Below are positions 39,311-47,327 of a stretch of 52,755 nt of DNA, in pieces. Each line of letters starts with the position of its first letter. Position 1 is the stretch's first letter. The position numbers were made by a program, and so were the translations under genes. Below the pieces are notes generated by a model. It saw only the letters and a list, made by a program, of their open reading frames with translations, ran no database searches and was not told where the DNA came from. The stretch spans positions 1 to 52,755 of the forward strand of contig DAINRU010000014.1 in assembly GCA_036741695.1 (NCBI GenBank). Direction: 5' to 3'. The DNA is from JAFANK01 sp036741695. Lineage in GTDB: Bacteria > Vulcanimicrobiota > Vulcanimicrobiia > Eremiobacterales > Eremiobacteraceae.

Positions 39311-41888
39311 GTCCGCCTCGCCCATCGCGCGTCAAGACGGGGTTCGGCTCGGGTACCTCGATCTTCGCCAGTTGATCCTTGAGCGCTGTGATGCGATCCC
39401 CGACATCGCGGTAATCCGACGCGCCGGCCTGTATCTCTTCGAACGACCACAGCGCCAGATTGAGGGATTCTTGATCGCCACGGCTCTCGTAGAGATCCGC
39501 GAGATTGTACAGCACGTCGCGATACTGTCCGTCTGGTTGGCCCGGTATCTCCAGGGCCTTGGAGAAGTGTTGCGCGGCTTCGTCGCTGCGGCCCAGGCCA
39601 CGCAGGCTCAAGCCCACGCCGTTCTCGCGTAGCACCGCATAGTCGGGCTCGGAGAGCGCTTCGAACATGGGCATCGCCTCTTTGTAGCGTTTGAGATCGA
39701 CGTAGGCAAGCGCCAGGCAGTAGCGCACGGCCGAGCTTGAGTTGCCTGAGGCGACCAGCTTCTCGCACGCCTTGGCGGCCGCTGTCGCGTTGCCACTCTC
39801 GCGCAGCCGCTCTGCGACATCGACCATGCGAGCGTCGGGATCAGCAGAACCATTGGCGGATTCGCGCGCGGCACGCAGTGCCTCGTCGAGCCGGCCGGCG
39901 ACGACAAGCGCCTCGACGTCGACTTTCGGGGGCTCTGCTTTGCCTTTCGCCGCTGGTGCCGACGGGGGCGTCGGCGCTGTCTTGGCGGCGACGGTCGGGG
40001 CTACGCTTTTGGCAGGGGCTGCGGGGGCCGTCGTGCCGTTGACGCTTGCGCCGGCGCCGACCTGAGCTGCGGCCGCTTGGAATTGAGAGTCGCGCGCGGC
40101 TCTCTTGCTGTCGAGCTGACCGATGGCGGCCGTGGCCTGCGCGCGCTTGGCTTCGATCGCCGGCGCCAACGCTTTGAGATCGTTGCGCGCCGTGTCCATC
40201 TGCGCTTTGACCTGCTGCAGCGAAGTGAGCGCCGTCTTGACCTCAGCGATGCTGGCAGCGGCAGCAGCGGCATCGCTCTTAGCTGATTTCGAATCTGCGA
40301 TGACGCTCTTGAGCTGCTCTTGCGCCTCGTCCGCCTGCTGCCGCGCAGCGGCGATGCGGGTCATGAGATCGGCAGCCGCCTTCTCGACGGTGATCGCGTT
40401 TCCGGAAGCATCGCTAACGCGCTTTTGCGCAGCTTCGATCGTAGCGGTGGCGTTGTTGATCAGTGTGGCGACGCCGGACGATTTCGTCTCGACCTCGGCG
40501 AGGAATTGCGGCAGAGCGGCGAGCTTCTCGAGATCTGCGCGTTGGGCTTCGAGCTTCGCACGAAGGTCGTCCAGCGCTTTGTCTTCGGCTGCCTTGGCAG
40601 CCGTGACTGACTCGAGCTGCCCCTTGAGGGTGGCGATGCTCGATTCGACGCTTCCGCGCTGAGCGTTGAGGGCCTCAAGAGCCGCTTGCGCAGCCTTGAT
40701 GTCGCGCTCGATCGAGACTCGTTTCTTCGAGGCCTCGGCGACTTCGCCCATGATCGCGGCAAGTCGCGAGGTCACCTCGGACTGCTTCTCAAGCAGTGAC
40801 ACTTCTGCGGGCAGATCGGTATCCATATCGCTCCCTATATCGGCGCTCGCGGCCGGCGTAGACGCAAGAGTTGGTGCGGGTACTGTTTTGGCTTGGGCTG
40901 GCGCAGGCTGCGCGGCTGCGGGTGTTGGCGGCGGGCCTGAGGGCGCCGGCGCCGCTTGAGCTCTCGTCGGCATTGCAGGCGGGGCCGGCGCTTGCGCGGC
41001 TGGTCGTGGCGCTTGTGGGGCGGGTGCAGGACGCATGCCGACGGCAGGCGCGACCGTGCGCTGTGGCGCCGGTTTTGCGGCTGCGTCGACGGCCGCTTTG
41101 GCCGGCTGCGCCGGCGCGGCGGCGCGCTGGATCGGGGTGTCTGCTTGTTTTTGGCCCTCGGGGTCAGCCTTGGCGACCTCGGTCTGCAATCTGCGCGCTT
41201 CCCAGTTGTCGTCTTCGATCTGCAGCGCGTTGTCGACCAGGCGGCGCGCCTCTTTATACTGCATGGCCTGCATCGCGGCACGCGCACCCTGCAAGTAGTA
41301 GCCGAGCGAGTCGCCGAGCAGGCCTTTTTTGCGATACAGATCCGCCAGACGCGAAAGCGTCGGCACGTGGTGACGGTCCCGTTCGGCTATTTTCTTGTAC
41401 GCAGCGATCGCCTGGTCTGTCTGACCGTCGCCTTCGTAGAGGACAGCGGCTTCGAAGAGCGCGGGCAGGTGACGCAGATTCGATTTGCGCAGCACCTCGA
41501 CGAATTTCTCCAGTGCCTGATCCTTGCGGCCCTCCGCCAGATCCACGCGACCAAGCTCGTAGAGCGCGTCGTATCCCTTTTGGTCGAGCGTATGCGCAGC
41601 TGCGAAAGCCGAACGCGCCGTGGCGAGGTCGCCGGCATCGAGCGCTTTGCGGCCCGCGTCGAGATATGTGGCGATCGCGTCGGACTGCGCACCGGCTGCG
41701 CCGAGCATTTTCGCTGCGTCAACGCGCGTGGCAAGCGGCAGGTCTGCCGTGCGCAGCAACTGTCGCAGCGTGGAAGCCGCGCCATCAGGGTCGTTCTTTG
41801 CGATCTGATCGCGCGCTTTGGCAATCGCGGGGTTGCTCGGCTCCGCCGGAGCTCCCACGTCACGCCGATTCTTGCCTGGATTCGACAT
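39294..41888 (-). CDS. 864-residue TPR and coiled-coil protein
   Basis: No named family. Four regions follow one another. Residues 1-245 are TPR-type helices (AIATYLDAGRKALDAGDLAT, GYDALYELGRVDLAEGRKDQALEKF). Residues 250-350 are a Pro/Ala/Gln-rich linker. About 355-615 is a long Ala/Glu/Lys coiled coil with a heptad-like pattern. About 670-850 is a second TPR block (CLALAYVDLKRYKEAMPMFEAL, GLGRSDEAAQHFSKALEIPG). No signal peptide or membrane segment. It is probably a structural or scaffold protein; the coiled coil suggests self-association. ATG 41888 is used, with AAGG upstream. It forms an operon with the smaller TPR gene downstream, and with trxB on the same strand 189 nt upstream. Confidence 0.75.
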   Translation of the reverse strand: MSNPGKNRRDVGAPAEPSNPAIAKARDQIAKNDPDGAASTLRQLLRTADLPLATRVDAAKMLGAAGAQSDAIATYLDAGRKALDAGDLATARSAFAAAHTLDQKGYDALYELGRVDLAEGRKDQALEKFVEVLRKSNLRHLPALFEAAVLYEGDGQTDQAIAAYKKIAERDRHHVPTLSRLADLYRKKGLLGDSLGYYLQGARAAMQAMQYKEARRLVDNALQIEDDNWEARRLQTEVAKADPEGQKQADTPIQRAAAPAQPAKAAVDAAAKPAPQRTVAPAVGMRPAPAPQAPRPAAQAPAPPAMPTRAQAAPAPSGPPPTPAAAQPAPAQAKTVPAPTLASTPAASADIGSDMDTDLPAEVSLLEKQSEVTSRLAAIMGEVAEASKKRVSIERDIKAAQAALEALNAQRGSVESSIATLKGQLESVTAAKAAEDKALDDLRAKLEAQRADLEKLAALPQFLAEVETKSSGVATLINNATATIEAAQKRVSDASGNAITVEKAAADLMTRIAAARQQADEAQEQLKSVIADSKSAKSDAAAAAASIAEVKTALTSLQQVKAQMDTARNDLKALAPAIEAKRAQATAAIGQLDSKRAARDSQFQAAAAQVGAGASVNGTTAPAAPAKSVAPTVAAKTAPTPPSAPAAKGKAEPPKVDVEALVVAGRLDEALRAARESANGSADPDARMVDVAERLRESGNATAAAKACEKLVASGNSSSAVRYCLALAYVDLKRYKEAMPMFEALSEPDYAVLRENGVGLSLRGLGRSDEAAQHFSKALEIPGQPDGQYRDVLYNLADLYESRGDQESLNLALWSFEEIQAGASDYRDVGDRITALKDQLAKIEVPEPNPVLTRDGRGGRDSRF

Positions 41889-42077
41889 CGGGTTACCTTG
41901 ACCGGACCGCCGCAGAGGGGTGAACGAGGCCACAGGGCCCGCCGCACCGTCTGGAGCGCACCGTCCTTCTCATAATAAGAATCGGCCGTTGCCGGCCGTG
42001 CGTTAAGCGGCGGCCCATAATCGAACAGCAGTTCGAAAGGACTTGCCCCTTGAGAGCGCGTCGCGCTTGAGGTTGGT

Positions 42078-43025
42078 TTAGCTGGCCGCCGCGGCGTGGG
42101 CGGGCAGCGACTCCAGGTAGTGCTCGGCCTCGATGGCGGCACGACATCCGGCGCCCGCCGCGGTCACCGCTTGGCGATAGCGGAAATCGTAGACGTCGCC
42201 CGCCACGAACACTCCCGCCACCTTCGTATGAACGCCGTCGCTCGAGCGGATGTAGCCCTTCTCGTCGAGGTCGAGCTGGCCCGTGAAGACCTGCGTATTG
42301 GGCTTGTGTCCGATGGCGACGAACACGGCGTCCGCAGGCCTTTGGGTCAACTCCCCGGTCTTGAGATTGCGCAGCCGCACCCCGCTCACTCGGGTGTCGC
42401 CGAGCACCTCGTCGATGGTTGAATCCCAGATGAATCCGATCTTCGGGTGGTCGAGCGCCCGCTGCTGCATGATCTTGGAGGCGCGCAGCTCACCACGGCG
42501 GTGCACCACGGTCACCGTCTTGCCGAATCGGGTGAGGAAGAGCGCCTCTTCCAGGGCGGTGTCGCCGCCGCCGACCACGAGTATCTCCTTCTCTTTGAAG
42601 AAGGCTCCATCGCATGTCGCGCAGCTCGACACTCCTCTACCACGCAGCCGGGTCTCGCTGTCTAGCCCGAGCCAGAGCGCTGATGCCCCGCTCGCCACGA
42701 TGACGGCATGCGCCTGGTACTCGTGCTGGTCTACCCACACGCGGTGCACGGCTCCTGAAAAATCGACGCGCGTGATGTCGTAGTCCACGATCTCAGTACC
42801 GAAACGTTCGGCCTGCGCGCGGAACCGCTCCATGAGCTCCGGCCCCATGATCCCGTCGGGAAAGCCGGGATAGTTCTCGACGTCGGTGGTGAGCATCAAC
42901 TGGCCACCGTACTGTCCGCCGGCGAAGAGCAGCGGCGCGAGATTGGCGCGGGCGGCATAGACGCCGGCCGTCAATCCGGCCGGACCCGAACCGATGATGA
43001 TGAGTTTGCGGACGTGTTCGTTCAT
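42078..43025 (-). CDS. trxB: thioredoxin reductase
   Basis: A full-length NADPH:thioredoxin reductase of 315 residues. The N-terminal FAD motif is IIIGSGPAGLTAGVY (9-23), the redox pair is CATC at 135-138 in SSCATCDGAFF, the NADPH motif VVGGGDTALEEALFL follows it, and the second FAD motif is GVFVAGDVYDFRYRQAVTAAGAG. It keeps thioredoxin reduced, feeding ribonucleotide reductase, methionine sulfoxide reductases and other thiol enzymes. No thioredoxin gene is in the window. ATG 43025 is used, with GGA 5 nt upstream; the frame is open to 43475, but that part is antisense to cysK. Divergent from cysK with only 42 nt between the start codons. Confidence 0.95.
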   Translation of the reverse strand: MNEHVRKLIIIGSGPAGLTAGVYAARANLAPLLFAGGQYGGQLMLTTDVENYPGFPDGIMGPELMERFRAQAERFGTEIVDYDITRVDFSGAVHRVWVDQHEYQAHAVIVASGASALWLGLDSETRLRGRGVSSCATCDGAFFKEKEILVVGGGDTALEEALFLTRFGKTVTVVHRRGELRASKIMQQRALDHPKIGFIWDSTIDEVLGDTRVSGVRLRNLKTGELTQRPADAVFVAIGHKPNTQVFTGQLDLDEKGYIRSSDGVHTKVAGVFVAGDVYDFRYRQAVTAAGAGCRAAIEAEHYLESLPAHAAAAS

Positions 43026-43067
43026 CGTGTCCAGGTATTCTGTCCCCTTTTTGGGTAGCCCCTGTGC

Positions 43068-44084
43068 GTGAGCCAAGCAAAGTCGCCCCCCGCCCTCGCC
43101 CCGGATCTTTTCGCCGCGATCGGCAACACGCCGCTCATCCGTCTGCCCAAGCTGTCCGCCGCGATCGGACGCACTGTTGTGGGCAAGGCCGAGTTCCTCA
43201 ACCCTGGCGGGTCGGTCAAAGACCGTGCGGCCAAGTTCATCATTGAAGACGCAGAAGAACAGGGCAGGCTGAGAGCGGGTGGGACGATCGTCGAGGGCAC
43301 AGCCGGCAACACCGGCATCGCGCTCGCCATGCTGGGCAACGCGCACGGCTATAAGGCCATCATCGTGACACCCGACGATCAGTCGGTTGAGAAGATCGAC
43401 CTGCTGCGCACGCTCGGCGCCGACGTGCGCATCGTCCCCGCGGCGCCGTTCACCAATCCGGAGAACTACTATCACGTCGCGCGGCGCATCGCCGAAGTGA
43501 CTCCCGGTGCCCTATGGGCCGATCAGTTCAACAATCCGGCCAATGCACGCGGACACTATCTGACCACGGGTCCTGAGATCTGGGAGGCGTGCGGCGAAGA
43601 GCTCGACGCCTTTGTAGCATCAGCCGGTACGGGCGGCACCTTCGCCGGCGTCTCGCGGGCGCTCAAAGAACGCCGATCGCAGATCCGCACCGTCCTCGCC
43701 GATCCGCTCGGTTCGTCGCTCTTCTGCTACATCAAAGAGGGGACGCTCGACACGCTGGGCGACTCGGTCAGCGAGGGCATCGGCATCAAACGCATCACCG
43801 AGAACTTCCGCACCGCGGTCGCGGACGATGCCGTCCGCGTCGACGACCAGACCATGGTCGAGATGGCGCACTATCTCGTGCGCGAAGAAGGGTTGCTGCT
43901 CGGCGGTTCGGCCGCGCTCAACGTGGCCGCCGCAGCCCGCGTCGCGCGGACGCTCCCGCCGGGAAGCACTGTCGCGACCGTGCTCTGCGACGGCGGCGGG
44001 CGTTATCTCTCGCGTTTGTACAGCCCTGGTTGGCTCTCTGAAAACGGGCTCGTACCGCAGCATCACGACCTGACTTTCCTCTAA
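43068..44084 (+). CDS. cysK: cysteine synthase (O-acetylserine sulfhydrylase)
   Basis: A PLP-dependent cysteine synthase of 338 residues that makes L-cysteine from O-acetylserine and sulfide. Lys51 in NPGGSVKDRAA binds PLP. The substrate loop is EGTAGNTGIAL, where the Ala in place of Ser of TSGNTG is typical of the mitochondrial/fungal-type and some bacterial OASS rather than E. coli CysK. SAGTGGTFAGVSRAL is the phosphate-binding loop. A middle block, FTNPENYYHVARRIAE then ANARGHYLTTGPEIW, also fits that subgroup. GTG 43068 is the start. It is divergent from trxB, linking cysteine supply to thiol redox. A cystathionine beta-synthase role is less likely, because no heme or CBS regulatory domain is present. 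Confidence 0.9.
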   Translation: MSQAKSPPALAPDLFAAIGNTPLIRLPKLSAAIGRTVVGKAEFLNPGGSVKDRAAKFIIEDAEEQGRLRAGGTIVEGTAGNTGIALAMLGNAHGYKAIIVTPDDQSVEKIDLLRTLGADVRIVPAAPFTNPENYYHVARRIAEVTPGALWADQFNNPANARGHYLTTGPEIWEACGEELDAFVASAGTGGTFAGVSRALKERRSQIRTVLADPLGSSLFCYIKEGTLDTLGDSVSEGIGIKRITENFRTAVADDAVRVDDQTMVEMAHYLVREEGLLLGGSAALNVAAAARVARTLPPGSTVATVLCDGGGRYLSRLYSPGWLSENGLVPQHHDLTFL

Positions 44085-44090
44085 AACCGG

Positions 44091-44118
44091 CGGCGGAAAA
44101 CCGTAGGTTTTGCCGCTG
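44091..44118. other. stem-loop after cysK, without T-run
   Basis: GCGG-AAAACC pairs with GGTTTT-CCGC around a 3-nt loop, with one bulged G at 44112; G-U and C-G pairs extend it outward. It starts 6 nt after the cysK stop. No T-rich stretch follows, so termination would be atypical. Confidence 0.4.
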
Positions 44119-44133
44119 GCGCCGCGAATCCGA

Positions 44134-44159
44134 AAGTTTGGGATAAATTTCACAAACTT
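44134..44159. promoter_or_regulatory. inverted repeat upstream of nuoA
   Basis: AAGTTTG (44134-44140) and CAAACTT (44153-44159) are separated by 12 nt that include GATAAATT, a candidate -10 box. It lies 44 nt before the nuoA start and could be an operator of the nuo promoter. No convincing -35 is visible. Confidence 0.35.
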
Positions 44160-44202
44160 CGCCGGTCCGCACATGGATGGCTCTGGACCGTAAGGATCGA
44201 GC

Positions 44203-44565
44203 TTGCCGCCCGCATCGCCCTGGACCACCATCGCCGTCTATTTCGTGGTCGCCCTCGTCGTCGCCGGGGTGATCTCAATCGTGCCCGGCATCTTCACCCG
44301 CAAACGCCCCACCAAACAAAAACTCGAGTCGTACGAATGCGGCGTGCCCCCAACGTCGGAATTCCTCGGACGTTTCCCGGTACGCTTTTACCTCGTCGCC
44401 ATGCTCTTCGTCGTCTTCGACGTGGAGACCGCGGCTTTCTATCCCTGGGCGGTCAAGCTCAAGGAGCTCGGGTTGTTCGGTTTCACCGAGATGCTGACGT
44501 TCATCGTCGTGCTGGGCATCGGCTATGCATATGTGTGGAAGAAAGGCGGCTTCTCATGGCGATGA
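44203..44565 (+). CDS. nuoA: NADH-quinone oxidoreductase subunit A
   Basis: A 120-residue membrane subunit of complex I with three transmembrane helices. The conserved loop KLESYECGVPP after helix 1 and the FDVETAAFYPW segment between helices 2 and 3 are diagnostic. It sits in the proton-pumping arm next to NuoH and NuoJ, near the quinone site. The start is TTG 44203, with AAGGA six bases upstream; there is no closer ATG. It is the first gene of the nuo operon. Upstream, within 118 nt of the cysK stop, lie a stem-loop and an inverted repeat, so the operon promoter is probably here. It overlaps nuoB by 10 nt. Confidence 0.95.
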   Translation: MPPASPWTTIAVYFVVALVVAGVISIVPGIFTRKRPTKQKLESYECGVPPTSEFLGRFPVRFYLVAMLFVVFDVETAAFYPWAVKLKELGLFGFTEMLTFIVVLGIGYAYVWKKGGFSWR

Positions 44566-45038
44566 ACGAGCACCAGCCTTTCGTCGTCACCAAGCTCGAC
44601 GAGTTCCTCAAGTGGGCGCAGTCGTCAGCGATCTGGCCGATGACCATGGGCCTAGCCTGTTGCGCCATCGAGATGATGAGCATCGTCTCGCCACGCTACG
44701 ACACCGCGCGCTTCGGCGCCGAAGTGTTCCGCTCGTCCCCGCGCCAGGCAGATCTCATGATCGTCTCTGGCCGCGTCTCGAACAAGATGGCGCCCGTGTT
44801 GCGCCAGCTCTACGAGCAGATGCCCGATCCTAAGTGGGTCATCTCGATGGGCGCGTGTGCATCGAGCGGCGGCATCTTCGACAACTACGCGATCACGCCG
44901 GCCGACACAGTCTTGCCCATCGACATCTACGTGCCCGGCTGCCCACCGAGCCCGGACGCGCTCATCTACGCCCTCATGCAGCTGCGCCTTGAGATCCGGG
45001 CCGGCAGCAAGGCGAAGGTCCTCGCCGAGAATGTCTGA
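44556..45038 (+). CDS. nuoB: NADH-quinone oxidoreductase subunit B
   Basis: Complex I subunit of 160 residues binding iron-sulfur cluster N2, the last electron carrier before quinone. The adjacent cysteines Cys35-Cys36 in MGLACCAIEMM, the cysteine of SMGACASSGG and that of VPGCPPSPDAL are the four N2 ligands. ATG 44556 has AAAGG nine bases upstream; ATG 44562 would make an ATGA overlap with the nuoA stop and is equally possible. It overlaps nuoC by 8 nt. Part of the peripheral arm with NuoC, NuoD and NuoI. Confidence 0.96.
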   Translation: MAMNEHQPFVVTKLDEFLKWAQSSAIWPMTMGLACCAIEMMSIVSPRYDTARFGAEVFRSSPRQADLMIVSGRVSNKMAPVLRQLYEQMPDPKWVISMGACASSGGIFDNYAITPADTVLPIDIYVPGCPPSPDALIYALMQLRLEIRAGSKAKVLAENV

Positions 45039-45603
45039 GACGGTCGCACCCCATCCCGAACGCGCCGCCCTGGCCGACCTTATCGTCGAGCTGACGCAAG
45101 CCGCCGGCGAGGACCTGCTCGAGTCAAGCTCGTGCGACGACATGGACGAACTCGCGCTGCGCCCGGGTGGTCTCTTCGCCGTCATCACCCGCTTGCGCGA
45201 AGCCGGATTCAACCTGCTGCTCGACGTCGGCGGCACAGATCACCACCCGCTTTCGCCGCGCTTTGAGATCTCGTATATCCTCACGGCGATCCCGCTCGGC
45301 GATCAGCGCGATCCCCGGCGTTTTGCCGGCGTGCGGCGCTTTCGTTTGCGAGTCTTCCCCGACGACCGCGATCCCATCGTGCCCACGCTCTCAGACCTGT
45401 GGCCGAGCGCGAACTGGGCGGAGCGGGAGATCTTCGACCTGTTCGGCGTCCGCTTCGAGGGGCATCCCGAGATGCGCCGGCTGCTCAATCCCGATGACTG
45501 GAAGGGCCATCCGTTGCGAAAGGACTACCCACTGCGCGGGCTCGAGCGCCGCTTCGTCCCGGGCGGGCACACGGGAACGGTGCCGCCGGTGCGAGAGTCA
45601 TGA
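45031..45603 (+). CDS. nuoC: NADH-quinone oxidoreductase subunit C
   Basis: The 30-kDa-type peripheral subunit, 190 residues. Conserved blocks are LLLDVGGTDHHP, the segment PTLSDLWPSANWAEREIFDLFGV split around WAEREIFDLFGV, and the final HPLRKDYPLRG. It is a separate protein from NuoD here, unlike the NuoCD fusion of E. coli. The N-terminal 40 residues are variable. ATG 45031 overlaps the end of nuoB, and the stop overlaps the nuoD start as ATGA, so the subunits are translationally coupled. Confidence 0.95.
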   Translation: MSETVAPHPERAALADLIVELTQAAGEDLLESSSCDDMDELALRPGGLFAVITRLREAGFNLLLDVGGTDHHPLSPRFEISYILTAIPLGDQRDPRRFAGVRRFRLRVFPDDRDPIVPTLSDLWPSANWAEREIFDLFGVRFEGHPEMRRLLNPDDWKGHPLRKDYPLRGLERRFVPGGHTGTVPPVRES

Positions 45604-46832
45604 CGCTCGACCTCACGGCATTTGAGAACAATCCCGACCTGACGCTGTCGCCGGGTGATGATCGCGATACGCTCATCCTCTCGATGGGGCCGCAACACCC
45701 CAGCACGCACGGCGTGCTGCGCGTCATGCTCAAGCTCGACGGCGAGACGGTGATCAGCGCCGAACCGGAGATCGGCTTTTTGCACACCGGCATCGAGAAA
45801 CAAGCCGAAAACCTCCTCTGGCAGCAGGCGGTCACGGTCGTCGACCGCGCCGATTATCTCGCCCCGCTCTCCAATAGCTTGTGCTACGTGCTCGCCGCCG
45901 AACGGCTGCTCGGCATCGACGAGCAGATCCCGCAGCGCGCCCGCGTGCTGCGCGTCATGTTCGCGGAGCTCACCCGCATCGCCAGCCACCTGGTATGGCT
46001 CGGCACGCACTGTCTTGACCTTGGTGCGCAATCGATCTTCTTCTACGCGTTCGACATGCGCGAGCGCATACTCTCGATCATGGAGTTCGTGACGGGCGCG
46101 CGCATGCATCAGTCGTGGTTCCGCATCGGTGGCCTAGCGATCGACGTGCCTAAGGGTTTCCTCGAGAAGATGGACGATTTCATCGACCGCTTCCCCGAGC
46201 GTCTGCGCGACATGCGCGCTATCGTCGAGCGCAACGTCATCATCGTCGACCGGCTGGTCGGCATCGGAAAGATCAGCCAGCAAGAGGCCGTCGACTGGGG
46301 GCTCACAGGCCCCCCCTTGCGGGCCACCGGCATCGCCTATGACGTGCGCCGCGCATATCCGTACAGCGGGTACGAGAGCTACGACTTCGACGTGCCCACA
46401 CAGACCGGTGGCGACTGCTACGCGCGCTTTGTCGTGCGTCTCGACGAGATGTATCAGGCCTGGCGCATCGTCAAGCAGGCGCGCGAGCGTTTTCCGGGTG
46501 GACCAGTCGTGATCGACGACCGTAAGATCGTGCCTCCGCCTAAGACCGAGATCCAGCACTCGATGGAGGCGCTCATCCATCACTTCAAGCTCGTCTCCTC
46601 GGGCTTCAACGTGCCGGAGGGCCACATCTATCAGTCGGTCGAGGGTCCGCGCGGCGAGATGGGCATGTACGTCACAAGCGCGGGCGGCAATAAACCCTGG
46701 CGCGTGCGCTGGCGGCCGTCGTCCTTCTATCACACGCAAGCGCTCAAACGGCTTGCACCGGGCAATCTCATCGCCGACTTGGTCGCCATCATCGGCAGCA
46801 TGGACCCAGTGTTCGGGGACGTCGATCGATGA
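45600..46832 (+). CDS. nuoD: NADH-quinone oxidoreductase subunit D
   Basis: The 49-kDa-type subunit of 410 residues that lines the quinone pocket with NuoB. GPQHPSTHGVLRVMLKLDGE and GFLHTGIEKQAE carry the conserved histidines of the quinone site; RADYLAPLSN, LTGPPLRATG and VEGPRGEMGMYV follow. The C-terminus, GSMDPVFGDVDR, is the family's conserved end. Coupled to nuoC upstream and nuoE downstream through 4-nt overlaps. No unusual features. Confidence 0.97.
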   Translation: MTLDLTAFENNPDLTLSPGDDRDTLILSMGPQHPSTHGVLRVMLKLDGETVISAEPEIGFLHTGIEKQAENLLWQQAVTVVDRADYLAPLSNSLCYVLAAERLLGIDEQIPQRARVLRVMFAELTRIASHLVWLGTHCLDLGAQSIFFYAFDMRERILSIMEFVTGARMHQSWFRIGGLAIDVPKGFLEKMDDFIDRFPERLRDMRAIVERNVIIVDRLVGIGKISQQEAVDWGLTGPPLRATGIAYDVRRAYPYSGYESYDFDVPTQTGGDCYARFVVRLDEMYQAWRIVKQARERFPGGPVVIDDRKIVPPPKTEIQHSMEALIHHFKLVSSGFNVPEGHIYQSVEGPRGEMGMYVTSAGGNKPWRVRWRPSSFYHTQALKRLAPGNLIADLVAIIGSMDPVFGDVDR

Positions 46833-47323
46833 CGCCGGAACGCGAGCGCATCGCATCCGAGCTTGCGGCGCGCTATCCGCAGCCTCGCTCGGCGCTCATC
46901 CCGTTCTTGCAAGTCTGTCAGGCGCAGGACGGTTACGTGACGGCCGAGGCGATCCGCGATGGCGCGGAGATGGCGGGCATCACACAAAGCGAAGTGGAGT
47001 CGGTCGCCTCCTTCTACACGCTTCTGTTCAAGCACCCGGCAGGTGAGCACAAGATCCAGGTCTGCCGCACCCTGTCGTGCATGTTGCGCGGCGCGGACGA
47101 GCTGCAGCAGCACATCCGCCAGCGCCTGGGGCTTGGCAGCGGCGAGAGCTCGCCCGATGGCCGCTTCTACTATGAAGAAGTCGAGTGCCTGGCGGCCTGC
47201 GATCGCGCGCCCTGCCTGCAACACAACCTCGAATACCACTACGGCGTCACACCGCAAGAGTTCGACCGCCTGCTCGACGAGTGGCGTGTGTCGGAGCCGG
47301 CGGTGAGCATGCCGGCAGATTAG
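46829..47323 (+). CDS. nuoE: NADH-quinone oxidoreductase subunit E
   Basis: The 24-kDa-type subunit of 164 residues, with a thioredoxin-like fold holding the [2Fe-2S] cluster N1a. Ligands are in CRTLSC (C-x4-C) and ECLAACDRAPC (C-x3-C). VESVASFYTLLF marks the helical N-terminal part. With NuoF and NuoG it forms the NADH-oxidising module, showing that this complex uses NADH rather than ferredoxin or F420. ATG 46829 overlaps the nuoD stop by 4 nt; nuoF starts 4 nt after its stop. Confidence 0.96.
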   Translation: MTPERERIASELAARYPQPRSALIPFLQVCQAQDGYVTAEAIRDGAEMAGITQSEVESVASFYTLLFKHPAGEHKIQVCRTLSCMLRGADELQQHIRQRLGLGSGESSPDGRFYYEEVECLAACDRAPCLQHNLEYHYGVTPQEFDRLLDEWRVSEPAVSMPAD

Positions 47324-47327
47324 ATCG

